Source: an uncultured bacterium (GTDB lineage: Bacteria > Verrucomicrobiota > Kiritimatiellia > PWTM01). From it: a stretch of DNA of 64,000 nucleotides. The stretch's first letter is position 1; every line of letters starts with the position of its first letter. A model generated the notes under the pieces. That model had not been told where the DNA came from and ran no database searches. It saw only the letters and a list, made by a program, of their open reading frames with translations. Positions 9,255-17,521 of the stretch are shown in pieces. The translations under genes and the position numbers were made by a program. Where the stretch lies: positions 1-64,000 of the forward strand of contig CAKZPT010000079.1 of the NCBI GenBank assembly GCA_937139365.1, written 5' to 3'.

Positions 9255-9301
9255 TTCCAAGCATTGGAAGACTTGGCACTGCGGGCTTCCAAGGATTGGA
9301 A
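9255..9301. repeat. palindrome array, locus 1 (two units, 32-bp pitch)
   Basis: TTCCAA-GCA-TTGGAA at 9255-9269 and TTCCAA-GGA-TTGGAA at 9287-9301. Both are perfect in their 6-bp arms and their starts are exactly 32 bp apart. The same motif and pitch recur at 24919-24965 and 46603-46681. Confidence 0.85.
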
Positions 9302-9407
9302 TTTTGCCGCTTCGGCCCGCTTCCCGCCCCCTTCCAGTTGGCCGACTGCAGACCGGTCAGGGCGGTTTTAAGTGCCTGCTCGGAGACGCTCGGCCGCGCG
9401 CATCACC

Positions 9408-9478
9408 AGTGCCTGTCCCCATTTTATGCATTGATTTCCAGTAGCTTGTAAGATGCGAAAAAGTGTCTGTCCCCAATT
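9408..9478 (+). repeat. direct repeat pair AGTGYCTGTCCCCAWTT
   Basis: AGTGCCTGTCCCCATTT (9408-9424) and AGTGTCTGTCCCCAATT (9462-9478) lie 54 bp apart, with AT-richer DNA between them. They resemble short dispersed repeats seen near transposon remnants in many environmental bacteria. I cannot assign them to a named element and see no transposase nearby. Confidence 0.6.
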
Positions 9479-9605
9479 CGCGCGCGAGTTGCCAAGAAGA
9501 AGACGCGCAGGTGCGGAGGGGCGCATCCTCTCCGTTGGCTTGCACGGGTCGGACAGCGGGAGTACGCTGCCCAATCGCGATCGAGTCGCAGGTGAAAGGG
9601 GACCG

Positions 9606-10424
9606 ATGATGAAGATGAATTGGATCGTTGTGGGCGCCGCCGCGCTGGCCGCCGGCTGCATCGAAAGCCGAACCGTGGTGACGGTTAAGAACGACGGAAG
9701 TGGCCGGATCGTGGTGGAGGAATACATGTCGCCGCAACTGACGGCGATGATGGACCAGTTCAAGGACACGATCGCCCCCGGCGCAACCAACAAGCCCGCT
9801 ACAGCCGCCGATCCCCTCGCGATGTTTGCCGACCAGATCGAGAAGAAAAACCGGGAGTTTGGCGGCAAGGCGCGGCTGGAGAAGAGGGAACCGGCGGCCA
9901 ACGCTGCCGGATGGAAGGGATTTCGCCTGACCTACGCCTTTGACGACGTCCGCCAGGTTCTGCTCCCGCTCGGAACCAGCGCCGAGGGCGACGAGGAGAA
10001 GCCCTCGGACCGAATGAAGGTCGAGTTCACGCCCGGACAAAAAGCCGTCCTCCGGCTCGTACCGGCGGCCGACGTGGACCAACCATCCGGTGTCTCCGCC
10101 GCGCCGGCCTCTCCCCCGCCGGAGGCGAATCCGCAGATGGCCGCGATGATGGCCCCCATGTTCGCGGGCATGCGGGTCTCTCTGGCGATCGCTGTGGACG
10201 GGCGAATCACCCGCAACGACGGTGGCTACGTCGCCTCCGACGGCAAGTCGGTCACGCTGCTCGATGTGCCGGTCGACAAGCTGCTGGGCCATGCCGAGGC
10301 CATGAAGCTGATGATGGACAAGTCGATTGGGGACGCCGAAAAGGCACGGCTTCTGGCGGGTCTGAAAATTGACGGACTGCAGGTGACGGACGTCACCCGG
10401 CCGGTCACCATCGAGTTCGAATAA
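9606..10424 (+). CDS. hypothetical lipoprotein
   Basis: From ATG 9606 (preceded by AAAGGGGA) the 272-residue protein starts with a lipoprotein signal: a short charged N terminus, a hydrophobic stretch and the lipobox LAAGC with Cys18. The ORF track start at 9453 only adds a basic, non-signal sequence and is rejected; ATGs at 9609 and 9615 are alternatives. The mature part begins SRTVVTVKNDGSGRIVVEEYM and contains a Pro/Ala-rich stretch near the middle. I do not recognise the family. It stands alone, convergent with galK at a 15-bp distance. It probably sits in the periplasm or outer membrane. Confidence 0.75.
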   Translation: MMKMNWIVVGAAALAAGCIESRTVVTVKNDGSGRIVVEEYMSPQLTAMMDQFKDTIAPGATNKPATAADPLAMFADQIEKKNREFGGKARLEKREPAANAAGWKGFRLTYAFDDVRQVLLPLGTSAEGDEEKPSDRMKVEFTPGQKAVLRLVPAADVDQPSGVSAAPASPPPEANPQMAAMMAPMFAGMRVSLAIAVDGRITRNDGGYVASDGKSVTLLDVPVDKLLGHAEAMKLMMDKSIGDAEKARLLAGLKIDGLQVTDVTRPVTIEFE

Positions 10425-10439
10425 GGACGGCCGCCCACT

Positions 10440-11693
10440 TCAGCGGGGCAGCGAAGACTCGACGATGCCGTCCACGGGGCGGCACTCGTGGATCGCCCAC
10501 GCCTTCGCAAATTCGGGGTGGCTTATGGGATAGGCCCTTGCCACGGCGCGGCGCAGCGCCGGCAGAGCGCGGGCCAGCACAATGGCGCCGGCCGCGCCCT
10601 TGTCGCCGCCGCCCAGCATTCGCTCTCCCAACACGCCGGGCACCGTTCGGGCGATGTCGCACATCGTCTCGAGCTCCGGTCCGGAAATCTGGTATTGGTC
10701 TCGCAGGCCGATCCCGTCGGCCCGGAACAGCGCGCCCAGCCGCGCGATGTCGCCTTCCCGCCAAGCCCGAAGCATCCCGCGGAACCGTCGTTGGGCGTGG
10801 TAGAGATAGGTCAGCCGTTCGCAGTGATGGGGATGCGTCGTCTGGAACCGCGCCAGGATCCGGCGGTAGAGATCGGCGCTCCGCACGTCGGCCAATTGCC
10901 GGATGCCGAACTCCGGCCCCGCCAGCGCCACCAGTTCCTCGCACTCGGCCCGGCGGATGCGGTAGGTCGACTTTTCGAGCCCGGGGCGGACCGTACCGGT
11001 GTCCAGGCTGACGATCCGAAAGTCCGGCGCACCGCTCCCCAGCGGCACATGGCGGATGCGCCGATCGGAAGGCCGGTAGTGCGTGCCCATCCCTGCCCGG
11101 GCGAACAGGATCATGATCTGGTCCAACTGCCCGCAGGGCGAGCCGATGTACACGTTTTCCACCGCCTGGGCCATGTCCACGAGGTCGAGCGGGTGTCGCG
11201 GCCGGGCGTGGGCGGCATCGAGCATCGTCATCAGCAGGTTCAGCGTCAGCGACGCAGAGCGCGACATGCCGCCGCCGGGGATGTTGCCCACCAGGACCGC
11301 GTCGAACCCGGCCGGCGGAGAAAACCCCTCTCGGCGCAGGATGAAGTCGGCGCCGCAGGGAAAACGCGCCCACGAATCCCGGATCGAGCGCGGCGGCGGG
11401 ACTTCCCCGGGCCGGAACTCGACGACGCCGTCGCCGGGGAAATTGCCGCTGAAGAACCTGACGCGGCCCGAGGTGTTCGGCTTCCAGGCCAGCCAGATGA
11501 AGCGGTCGGTCCCGATGCCGAAGAGCTCGGTGCCGTTGTAGTCGCCATGCTCGACACCGAAGCAGAAGCGCGAGGAGGATCGCCGCAGGCGCCCGCCGGC
11601 GATGTCGAGCCCCGCCCACGCGGCGAGCCGGCGCAGCAGCACCACGGCCTCGCGGTCCGTCGATGGCGGACGTAAGGCGGCCAAGGCCGTCAC
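10440..11693 (-). CDS. galK: galactokinase-like GHMP sugar kinase
   Basis: GHMP kinase that probably phosphorylates galactose or a related sugar at C1. The frame is part of a longer ORF. The start is set at GTG 11693 because it overlaps the transporter stop as GTGA, giving 417 residues. Three GHMP motifs are visible: GVEHGDYN (about residues 46-53, compare GEHTDYN), GGGMSRSASL (compare GxGLSSSA) and GERMLGGGDKGAAGAIV. Motifs 1 and 2 are divergent from textbook GalK, so the substrate may be another sugar such as GalNAc or fucose. Co-translation with an Na+/sugar symporter supports a sugar uptake and phosphorylation pair. Confidence 0.8.
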   Translation of the reverse strand: MTALAALRPPSTDREAVVLLRRLAAWAGLDIAGGRLRRSSSRFCFGVEHGDYNGTELFGIGTDRFIWLAWKPNTSGRVRFFSGNFPGDGVVEFRPGEVPPPRSIRDSWARFPCGADFILRREGFSPPAGFDAVLVGNIPGGGMSRSASLTLNLLMTMLDAAHARPRHPLDLVDMAQAVENVYIGSPCGQLDQIMILFARAGMGTHYRPSDRRIRHVPLGSGAPDFRIVSLDTGTVRPGLEKSTYRIRRAECEELVALAGPEFGIRQLADVRSADLYRRILARFQTTHPHHCERLTYLYHAQRRFRGMLRAWREGDIARLGALFRADGIGLRDQYQISGPELETMCDIARTVPGVLGERMLGGGDKGAAGAIVLARALPALRRAVARAYPISHPEFAKAWAIHECRPVDGIVESSLPR

Positions 11694-13519
11694 CAGAAGC
11701 GGATGTACAGGGCCAGCGTGGCCGCGACGACCAAAGCGCCGAAGATGGCCGCGCCGCGGGACGACTCGACGGCGACCCGGCCCTGCGAACGAAAAACGAC
11801 CGGTTCGGGCAGAGGCCGCACCAGGCCGATCAGCTGCATCACGGCGAGGTCTGCAAAGAAACAGATGGCCATCCGGTCCAGGAACGCGATTCCCGGCCAA
11901 ACGCGCGCGATCAGGAAGTACAGCGCGGGGTTGAGCAGCAGCCCCGCCACGCCGGCGGCGCCGGGCGCGGTGCGGTTCAGCAGGCCAAACACGAAGACGG
12001 CAAGGATGCCGGGCGACACGTACCCCTGAAATTCCTGGATGTACTTGAAAATGCCGCCGAAGCGGGGGTTGTCCAGCAAGGGGGAAACGATGCCGCCGAC
12101 CACGACAAACGCCGCCACGCAGACGCGGCCGACGGCGACCAACAGCCGCTGGGACGCGTCGCGCTTCAGGTACTTCGCGAAGACGTCCATCGTGAAGATG
12201 GTCGAGGCGGCGTTGAGGATCGCGGCCAGGGAGCTGACGATCGCCCCCAGCATCGCGGCCAGCACAAACCCCATCAGCCCGCGGTTCTTGGGGATCAACT
12301 TGCCGATCAGCAGCGCGAGGGCCGAGTCGTGCTTGAAGTCTTGCGGGCGACGTTCGGTCGGTGGACGGCCGGCGGCTTCGGCCCGGGCCCGGGCGGTCTC
12401 GTTGTGGGCGCGGATGCGGTCGGCGAGCGCAGCGACCCTGGGCCATCGCGCCACCGCATCGTCCGGCACCGCGAAGACGTCGGTCGACGCGGTCGAGGCC
12501 GAGGCCCGTTCAAACAGCGCGACGTAGTCCTGTTCGGCCCGGGCGGCCATGTCGCGGCTGAACAGGTTGAACGCAATCATGCCCGGGAACACGATAATGA
12601 AGGGGATTAGCAGCTTCAGCGCGGCGGCGAACACGATGCCCTTTTGTCCCTCGCGCAGAGAGGCGGAGCCGAGGACGCGCTGCGTGATGTACTGGTTAAG
12701 GCCCCAGTAGTAGAAGTTCGGGATCCACAGACCGACGACGAGGGCGGTCCAGGGGATGTTGAGATCGTTGCGCGGCAATACCATGTGGAGCTTGCCGCCG
12801 TTGAGGGCCATCATCCGGCCCCAGCCGCCCATGCCCTCGGCGATCAGGTCGGCGGCGGGGCGGCCGGCGCCATCGACCAGCTCCGCGGGGCTGGCCGCGC
12901 CGAGTCGCTGCAGCGCAAAGGCGAGGATGATGGCCCCGCCGGCGATCAGGGCGGTGCCCTGGATCAGGTCGGCCCACGCGCAGGCCTTGAGCCCGCCGAA
13001 GGCGACGTAGGCGGCCGCCATCAGGCCCATAAGCCAGCAGGCGGCCTCGAGGCTGAGCCGGTAGCCGTTGTCGGCCAACAGATCGCGCATCGTCAGCGCC
13101 CCCGCGTAGATCACTCCCGACAGGCTGACGCCGACGAGGATCACCATCATGAAGACGGCCATGATCAGGCGGGCCCAGTGGTTGTAGCGGTGCTCGAGAA
13201 ACTCGGGAATCGTGAAGATGCCGGCGCGCAGAAAATAGGGCAGGAACGCGAACGCGACCACCACCAGGGTGACGGCCGCCATCCACTCGTAGCTGGAAAT
13301 CGCCAGTCCGAGGTAGTTCGCGGCGCTGCCCGACATTCCGACGAACTGCTCGGCGGAGATGTTCGCGGCGATCAGCGAGACGCCGATCAGCCACCACGTC
13401 AACCCGCGGCCGGCGAGGAAATAGGACTCGCTGTCCGACTCGTGCCGAGATTTGAGCATCCCGAGCGACAGCACCGCCGCGATGAACGCGAAGAAGACGA
13501 CGACATCGAGCGCGCCCAT
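11690..13519 (-). CDS. sodium:solute symporter (SSS family), likely sugar
   Basis: A 609-residue polytopic membrane protein of the SSS/SGLT type. The start ATG 13519 (MGALDVVVFF) is preferred over 13552, whose extension is basic. Family features include SESYFLAGRGLTWWLIGVSL near the N terminus, ANISAEQFVGMSGSA with the Na+-site region, FGGLKACAWADLIQG, and WIPNFYYWGLNQYITQR. A soluble insertion of about 90 residues (DMAARAEQDY to DFKHDSALA) lies between helices in the C-terminal half, as in some bacterial SGLT-like proteins. The gene is coupled to a galactokinase-like gene. An Na+-driven importer fits the Na+-pumping NQR elsewhere in the window. Confidence 0.88.
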   Translation of the reverse strand: MGALDVVVFFAFIAAVLSLGMLKSRHESDSESYFLAGRGLTWWLIGVSLIAANISAEQFVGMSGSAANYLGLAISSYEWMAAVTLVVVAFAFLPYFLRAGIFTIPEFLEHRYNHWARLIMAVFMMVILVGVSLSGVIYAGALTMRDLLADNGYRLSLEAACWLMGLMAAAYVAFGGLKACAWADLIQGTALIAGGAIILAFALQRLGAASPAELVDGAGRPAADLIAEGMGGWGRMMALNGGKLHMVLPRNDLNIPWTALVVGLWIPNFYYWGLNQYITQRVLGSASLREGQKGIVFAAALKLLIPFIIVFPGMIAFNLFSRDMAARAEQDYVALFERASASTASTDVFAVPDDAVARWPRVAALADRIRAHNETARARAEAAGRPPTERRPQDFKHDSALALLIGKLIPKNRGLMGFVLAAMLGAIVSSLAAILNAASTIFTMDVFAKYLKRDASQRLLVAVGRVCVAAFVVVGGIVSPLLDNPRFGGIFKYIQEFQGYVSPGILAVFVFGLLNRTAPGAAGVAGLLLNPALYFLIARVWPGIAFLDRMAICFFADLAVMQLIGLVRPLPEPVVFRSQGRVAVESSRGAAIFGALVVAATLALYIRFW

Positions 13520-13560
13520 AACCGTACTCCCGGCCGGCCGTCGCCGGCGCAACGCTCGGG

Positions 13561-13590
13561 ACTATAGGCGACGACGTGCCGGCGCGGCAA
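13561..13590 (-). promoter_or_regulatory. candidate promoter of the symporter-galK operon
   Basis: On the minus strand: TTGCCG (13590-13585), an 18-nt spacer, then TATAGT (13566-13561). The predicted start site lies about 35 nt upstream of ATG 13519. The frameshifted AraC gene is encoded immediately upstream on the same strand. Confidence 0.5.
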
Positions 13591-13608
13591 GCGGTGGTGC
13601 GGCGCCGC

Positions 13609-14591
13609 TCACCCGCGGCCGCCGTGGCTGCGCTCGCGGTAACGGACCGGCGGCAAGCCCGTCTTCGCGTGAAAAAGGCGTGAGAAATAATGGATCGAGT
13701 TCATGCCCACCCGCGCGGCAACCTCCCGGGCGGGCAGCGAGGTCGCTCGAAGAAGCTCGCCGGCGCGGTTGATTCGCAATTGAAGATGGTATTGGGGGGC
13801 GAAAAGCCAGTGGTCTCGCGAAACTTCTTGCGGAACCAGGAATGGCCGACGTGCAGTTCGCGGGCCAGCTCGCGCATGTCGAGGTCGTGCTTTAGCCGCT
13901 CGGCCATCAGCGGCCGCGCCCTGAGCACCGCCTCGGCGATCTGCTCGCCCGCCAGCGCCCGCCGCGTCTCCTCCGTCGCGACGCGAGCCATCGCCTCCAT
14001 CGCCCAGGCGGCCAGCAAAGGGCCGCCGCCGTGCCGCTCGGTGCGAAGTTCGTCGAGGATCTTCTCGTAGACGTCCACAAGCGACCGCGTCTCGCTGGGG
14101 CGCCGGAGCGGCCGCTGCGGCCGGAAGTTGTGTTCGGCCATCAGCTCCGCCGCCTCGCGCCCAGCAAAGGCCAGCCGGTACTCGTCCCAACCAATGCTGG
14201 GCGCGGGCATGTCCCGGTGCCAGACGCCGGGATAGAGCGAAATGACGTCGCCCGCGCGCACCCGGCGGCGCCCCGTCGCGCGCGATTCGAACCAGCCGCC
14301 TCCCCGCGTGATGTAGACGAGCTGAAACTCATCGAGCACCCGCCCTTGCCGCCACGTGAAGTGGTGATCGCTCGGGTGCTGCGTCGGCGGATAGGGATGC
14401 CGGGCCGGAACGCTGGCGAAGCCGCAGCCGATCACAAACAGGCATCCCCGCCGCGTCTCGTCGGCCAGCGGCAAATACCGGTGCCAAAACCTCGCACGCG
14501 CGCTCACGCCGTGGACGAGGTCGCCGCCGGCCAGGGTTGTCCACTTGCCTTGTCCGGCCCGCCCGACGATGATGGTCACGTAGGCACGCAT
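13609..14591 (-). pseudogene. AraC-family regulator, frameshifted in a C-run
   Basis: An N-terminal cupin-like sensor domain (DEFQLVYITRGGGWFES, PGVWHRDMP, GWDEYRLAF) is followed by the first AraC helix-turn-helix (MRELARELHVGHSWFRKKFRETTGFSP). The frame then ends wrongly. The second helix-turn-helix (YHLQLRINRAGELLRATSL, GMNSIHYFSRLFHAKTG) continues in another frame to 13609. Adding one C to the run of six (13794-13799) restores GFSPPQYHLQLRINRA, the expected sequence. The break is thus a single-base deletion in a homopolymer: decay, phase variation or a sequencing error. The annotated ATG 14591 overlaps the divergent aldolase start, so the real start may be GTG 14507. It probably regulated the adjacent sugar genes. 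Confidence 0.8.
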
Positions 14592-15673
14592 GCACGACGA
14601 GCCCAGGCTGTCAAAGGAATTGATCGTCCTGTCGCGCGAATTCGGGTCGCCGGACTACGTTCGTGGCGGAGGCGGAAACACCTCCGCCAAGACGATGGAC
14701 ACATTGTGGATCAAGCCCTCCGGGACCACACTGGCCAGACTGACACGGGACCGGTTGGTGGCGATGGACCGCGCCCGTCTCAGGCGGCTGTACGCCATGA
14801 CGCCGCCCCCCCGAACCCGCAGCGCGCGAGGCGATGGTGAAGGAGGCGATGGCCGCGGCGGTGCGGCCCGCCACCCCAGGACGGCCCTCGGTGGAGGCCC
14901 CGCTGCACGGCAGTTTCGGCGCCCGTTTCGTGATCCATACCCACCCCGCCCTGGTCAACGGCCTGACCTGCTCCCGGGATGGCGAGGAGGTTTGCCGGCG
15001 CCTGTTTCCCGACGTGCTGCGGATGCCGTACGTGGAGCCGGGCTACACGCTGTGCATGGAGGTCCGGACGGCGACGGCACGCCACCGCGCTGCGACGGGC
15101 ACCGACCCCGCCGTCGTCATGCTGCAGAACCATGGCCTTTTCGTAGCCGGCGACACGCCCGACGCGGTCCGCTCCGCCTATTGGAGGATCATGGCCGGCT
15201 TGCGGGCGGAGTATGTCCGCCGCGGCGTTTCGCCCGACCCCTCCCTGCCGGCGGAGGCCGATCCGGCCGTGGCGGCCCGGCTGGCCGACGAGCTGCGGGC
15301 CGTCATGGGGGCCGAGGCAGCCCATGCGGCAATTGCAGGTCCGTTCGACGTGGCGGAGGGGCCGCTTTCGCCGGACCACATCGTGTACGCGCGGTCATTT
15401 CCCCTGATCGGTCCGGCCGGCAATAAGGAGTTGGAGGGGTACCGCCGGCGGCATGGCGTCTGGCCGAAGGTCGTCGCCACGCCAGAGGCGGTCGCCGGGG
15501 TCGGCGCCAGCCGCCGTGACGCGGAGTTGGCTCTCGAATTCGCTCAGAACGGCTCCCAGGTCCGCCGGCTGGCCATGGCGTTTGGTGGCCCCCGCTATCT
15601 GTCCGACGCGGCCCGTCGGTTCATCGAGAAATGGGAGGCGGAGTCCTACCGGCGGCAGGTGTCGACCTCCTGA
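14590..15673 (+). pseudogene. class II aldolase, frameshifted in a C-run
   Basis: Class II aldolases cleave sugar phosphates such as L-rhamnulose- or L-fuculose-1-phosphate using a zinc site. The N-terminal part (GGGGNTSAKTMDTLWIKPSG) is in the frame from 14590. The rest (VIHTHPALVNG with zinc histidines, VVMLQNHGLFVAG, and a long C-terminal extension) is in the frame from about 14813 to 15673. Removing one C from the run of seven at 14806-14812 joins them (TPPEPAAREAMVKEAM). Overall size, about 361 codons, matches long RhaE-like aldolases. It is divergent from the AraC gene and probably part of the same sugar locus. A sequencing error at the homopolymer cannot be excluded. Confidence 0.8.
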
Positions 15674-15687
15674 GGGCGGCACCGGGT

Positions 15688-15716
15688 TTGACACGGGCGC
15701 CCTCCTGCCGCACTCT
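15688..15716 (+). promoter_or_regulatory. candidate promoter of the PpiC-type foldase gene
   Basis: A perfect -35 TTGACA (15688-15693) is followed by a 17-nt spacer and a weak -10 CACTCT (15711-15716). It lies downstream of the aldolase frame and about 50 nt before the start codon at 15767. Confidence 0.4.
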
Positions 15717-15766
15717 GCTTCGGTTTGGGAGGCGATTCCTCGCTCCCCGATGGAAAGGATATTTCG

Positions 15767-16783
15767 ATGCGCACGCAAGCAATCGGGATCCTGTGCGGAT
15801 GTGCGGCGGCCCTAGCCGCGCCGGAGCCGAAAGGCGGAGGGCTGGCCATTCCCGACAACCTTTTCGCGCCGGCGCCGGCCGCCGTTGCCCCCACCTCGGT
15901 GGTGGCCGTCGTCGAGGGGCGCCCGATCCTCCAAGCCGACGTCGACCGAGTGGTCGAACGCGCCCTGGCCATCCAGCAGGGACGCATCCCGGCCGGCCAG
16001 ATGAACGTAGTGCGGCAGCAACTGGCGCTGCGCGCCCGGGAGGAGATGATCACGCAGGCGGTTCTTGTGGCCGAGGCGGAGCGGCAAAAGATCCAAGTGA
16101 CCGAGGAGGAGGTGCGCAAGGCGCGCGAGGCCCTGCCGCTGCCACCGGGACAGACCCTGGACAGCGTGCTCGCGGCGCAGGGCATGACGGCCGCCCAGCT
16201 CGACGAGGACCTCCGCCGCGCCCTACGCATCCGCGCCTTGTTGGACAAGAACGTGCAGGTCGCGGAGCCGACCGACGCGGAAGTCAAGGCCTTCTACGAG
16301 CAGAACTACGGCAACTTCAACCTGCCGGAGTCGGTGACGGCCCGGCACATCCTGATCGCCGTGCCCTCGAATGCGACCGAGGCGGTTCGGAGCGAAAAAC
16401 GCGCCGCCGCGGAAAAGGTCCGGGCCGAGCTTCAGGCGGGTGCGGATTTTGCGGAACTGGCCCGGAAGTATTCCGACGATCCCGGCAGCCGGGACCGCGG
16501 CGGGGTGTACACCTTCGGCCGGGGCCAGATGGTCGCGCCGTTCGAACAGGCCGCCTTCACCCAGAAAATCGGGGAAATCGGGCCGCTGGTCGAAACCGTG
16601 TACGGCTTTCACATCATCCAGACCACCAACCGCTCGCCTGCGCGCACGGTGGGGCTGGAGGAGGCCGCGCCGCGGATTCGTGAATTCCTCTCCCGAAATG
16701 GCCGCGCACAGGCCGAGCAGGAGTACGTGAGGAAGTTGCGCGAATCCGCGAAGGTCGTCCTCCCCGCGGCGGCCGGCCCCTGA
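15767..16783 (+). CDS. SurA/PpiC-type periplasmic peptidyl-prolyl isomerase
   Basis: A parvulin-type foldase likely to help fold outer-membrane or secreted proteins. The start at 15767 (MRTQAIGILCG) is chosen over 15725 because GGAAAGGA lies just upstream and it exposes a signal peptide. The 338-residue protein has a SurA-like N-terminal helical domain (VVAVVEGRPILQADVDRVVE). The parvulin domain follows at roughly residues 188-285 (RHILIAV, FAELARKYSDDPGS, RGGVYTFGRGQMVAPFEQAAF, YGFHIIQ). A C-terminal helix closes the fold. The gene stands alone and is convergent with the GT2 gene. A short Cys-containing segment (GILCGCAAAL) makes a lipoprotein possible. Confidence 0.88.
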   Translation: MRTQAIGILCGCAAALAAPEPKGGGLAIPDNLFAPAPAAVAPTSVVAVVEGRPILQADVDRVVERALAIQQGRIPAGQMNVVRQQLALRAREEMITQAVLVAEAERQKIQVTEEEVRKAREALPLPPGQTLDSVLAAQGMTAAQLDEDLRRALRIRALLDKNVQVAEPTDAEVKAFYEQNYGNFNLPESVTARHILIAVPSNATEAVRSEKRAAAEKVRAELQAGADFAELARKYSDDPGSRDRGGVYTFGRGQMVAPFEQAAFTQKIGEIGPLVETVYGFHIIQTTNRSPARTVGLEEAAPRIREFLSRNGRAQAEQEYVRKLRESAKVVLPAAAGP

Positions 16784-16789
16784 GGCACG

Positions 16790-17521
16790 TCAGGCCTGTC
16801 TGGCCGCCGAATGGCGGGCGCGCCACCGTCGGAGCATTCGCCAGAAGCGGATCGTGTCTGCGCAGGGGCGGATCTTGCTGCGCTCGCCGCCGTAAATGGT
16901 CCGGATGCGCACCGAATCCATCCGGATTCCCCGCGCCGCCATCTCGAGCAGAACCTCCGATTCCGCGGCGAAGCGCTCGGAGTGGGTCTCGAGATACGGC
17001 AGCAGGTCCGTTCGAATGAACCGGAAGCCGCACTGGGTGTCGGGAACGTAGCGGCCCATCTCCCGGCTCAGCAACCAGCTCATAAAACGGTTTGTGAGGC
17101 GGCGGACCAGCGGCATGCCGGCGGGGTTCCACAGTCGGTTGCCGATCAGCACGGGAATGCCGGTCCGCTCGTAGGCCTCGATGAATTTGGGGATCTCCTC
17201 GGGGTCATGCTGGCCGTCGGCGTCGAGCGTGACGACCCCCTCGTAGCTGGCCTCCAGCGCCCGTCGGAATCCCGTCCGCAACGCGGCCCCCTTCCCTGCG
17301 TTCTCGGCATGCCGGATGACCTCGGCCCCGGCGGCGGCGGCGACGGACGCCGTGTTGTCGGACGAGCCGTCGTCGACCACGATCACGGCCAAGCCGTGGC
17401 GTCGCGCCTCGGCCACGACCGGCCCAATCCGACCGCTTTCATTGAAGGCCGGGATGACCGCGCAGAAACGAGCGCGCGGCGACAATGTCGGCCCGCCATC
17501 CTCTGTGCCATCCTCGTTCAT
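16790..17521 (-). CDS. GT2-family glycosyltransferase (DPM1-like)
   Basis: A 243-residue inverting GT-A glycosyltransferase. The start ATG 17521 overlaps the upstream acyltransferase stop as ATGA; the longer frame from 17587 is rejected. Visible motifs are VIPAFNESGRIGPVV, VVDDGSSDNT and the metal-binding DAD in TLDADGQHD. The C-terminal DTQCGFRF is characteristic of polyprenyl-phosphate sugar transferases of the DPM1/DPG-synthase type. No C-terminal membrane helices are evident, so it is probably peripheral. Coupling to an LpxL-like acyltransferase suggests a role in envelope glycolipid synthesis. The sugar donor is unknown. Confidence 0.85.
   Translation of the reverse strand: MNEDGTEDGGPTLSPRARFCAVIPAFNESGRIGPVVAEARRHGLAVIVVDDGSSDNTASVAAAAGAEVIRHAENAGKGAALRTGFRRALEASYEGVVTLDADGQHDPEEIPKFIEAYERTGIPVLIGNRLWNPAGMPLVRRLTNRFMSWLLSREMGRYVPDTQCGFRFIRTDLLPYLETHSERFAAESEVLLEMAARGIRMDSVRIRTIYGGERSKIRPCADTIRFWRMLRRWRARHSAARQA

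Larger units (their letters stand above)
9173..9605. other. intergenic region carrying two kinds of repeats
   Basis: No gene is visible in these 433 bases; the ORF from 9453 is the upstream extension of the lipoprotein frame. The region holds a two-unit palindrome array (9255-9301) and a direct repeat pair of AGTG[C/T]CTGTCCCCA (9408-9478). Confidence 0.6.

Noticed and set aside
9255-9301. CRISPR array
   Set aside because: Units are 15-bp palindromes with 17-nt gaps, two or three per locus, and no cas genes are present.
10440-12446. 668-codon ORF suggesting a transporter-kinase fusion
   Set aside because: Its upstream part is out of frame with the symporter; the kinase starts at the GTGA overlap (11693).
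13794-13799. Programmed ribosomal frameshifting in the AraC gene
   Set aside because: No slippery heptamer with a downstream structure stands out, and the reading frame is simply restored by one base in a C-run.
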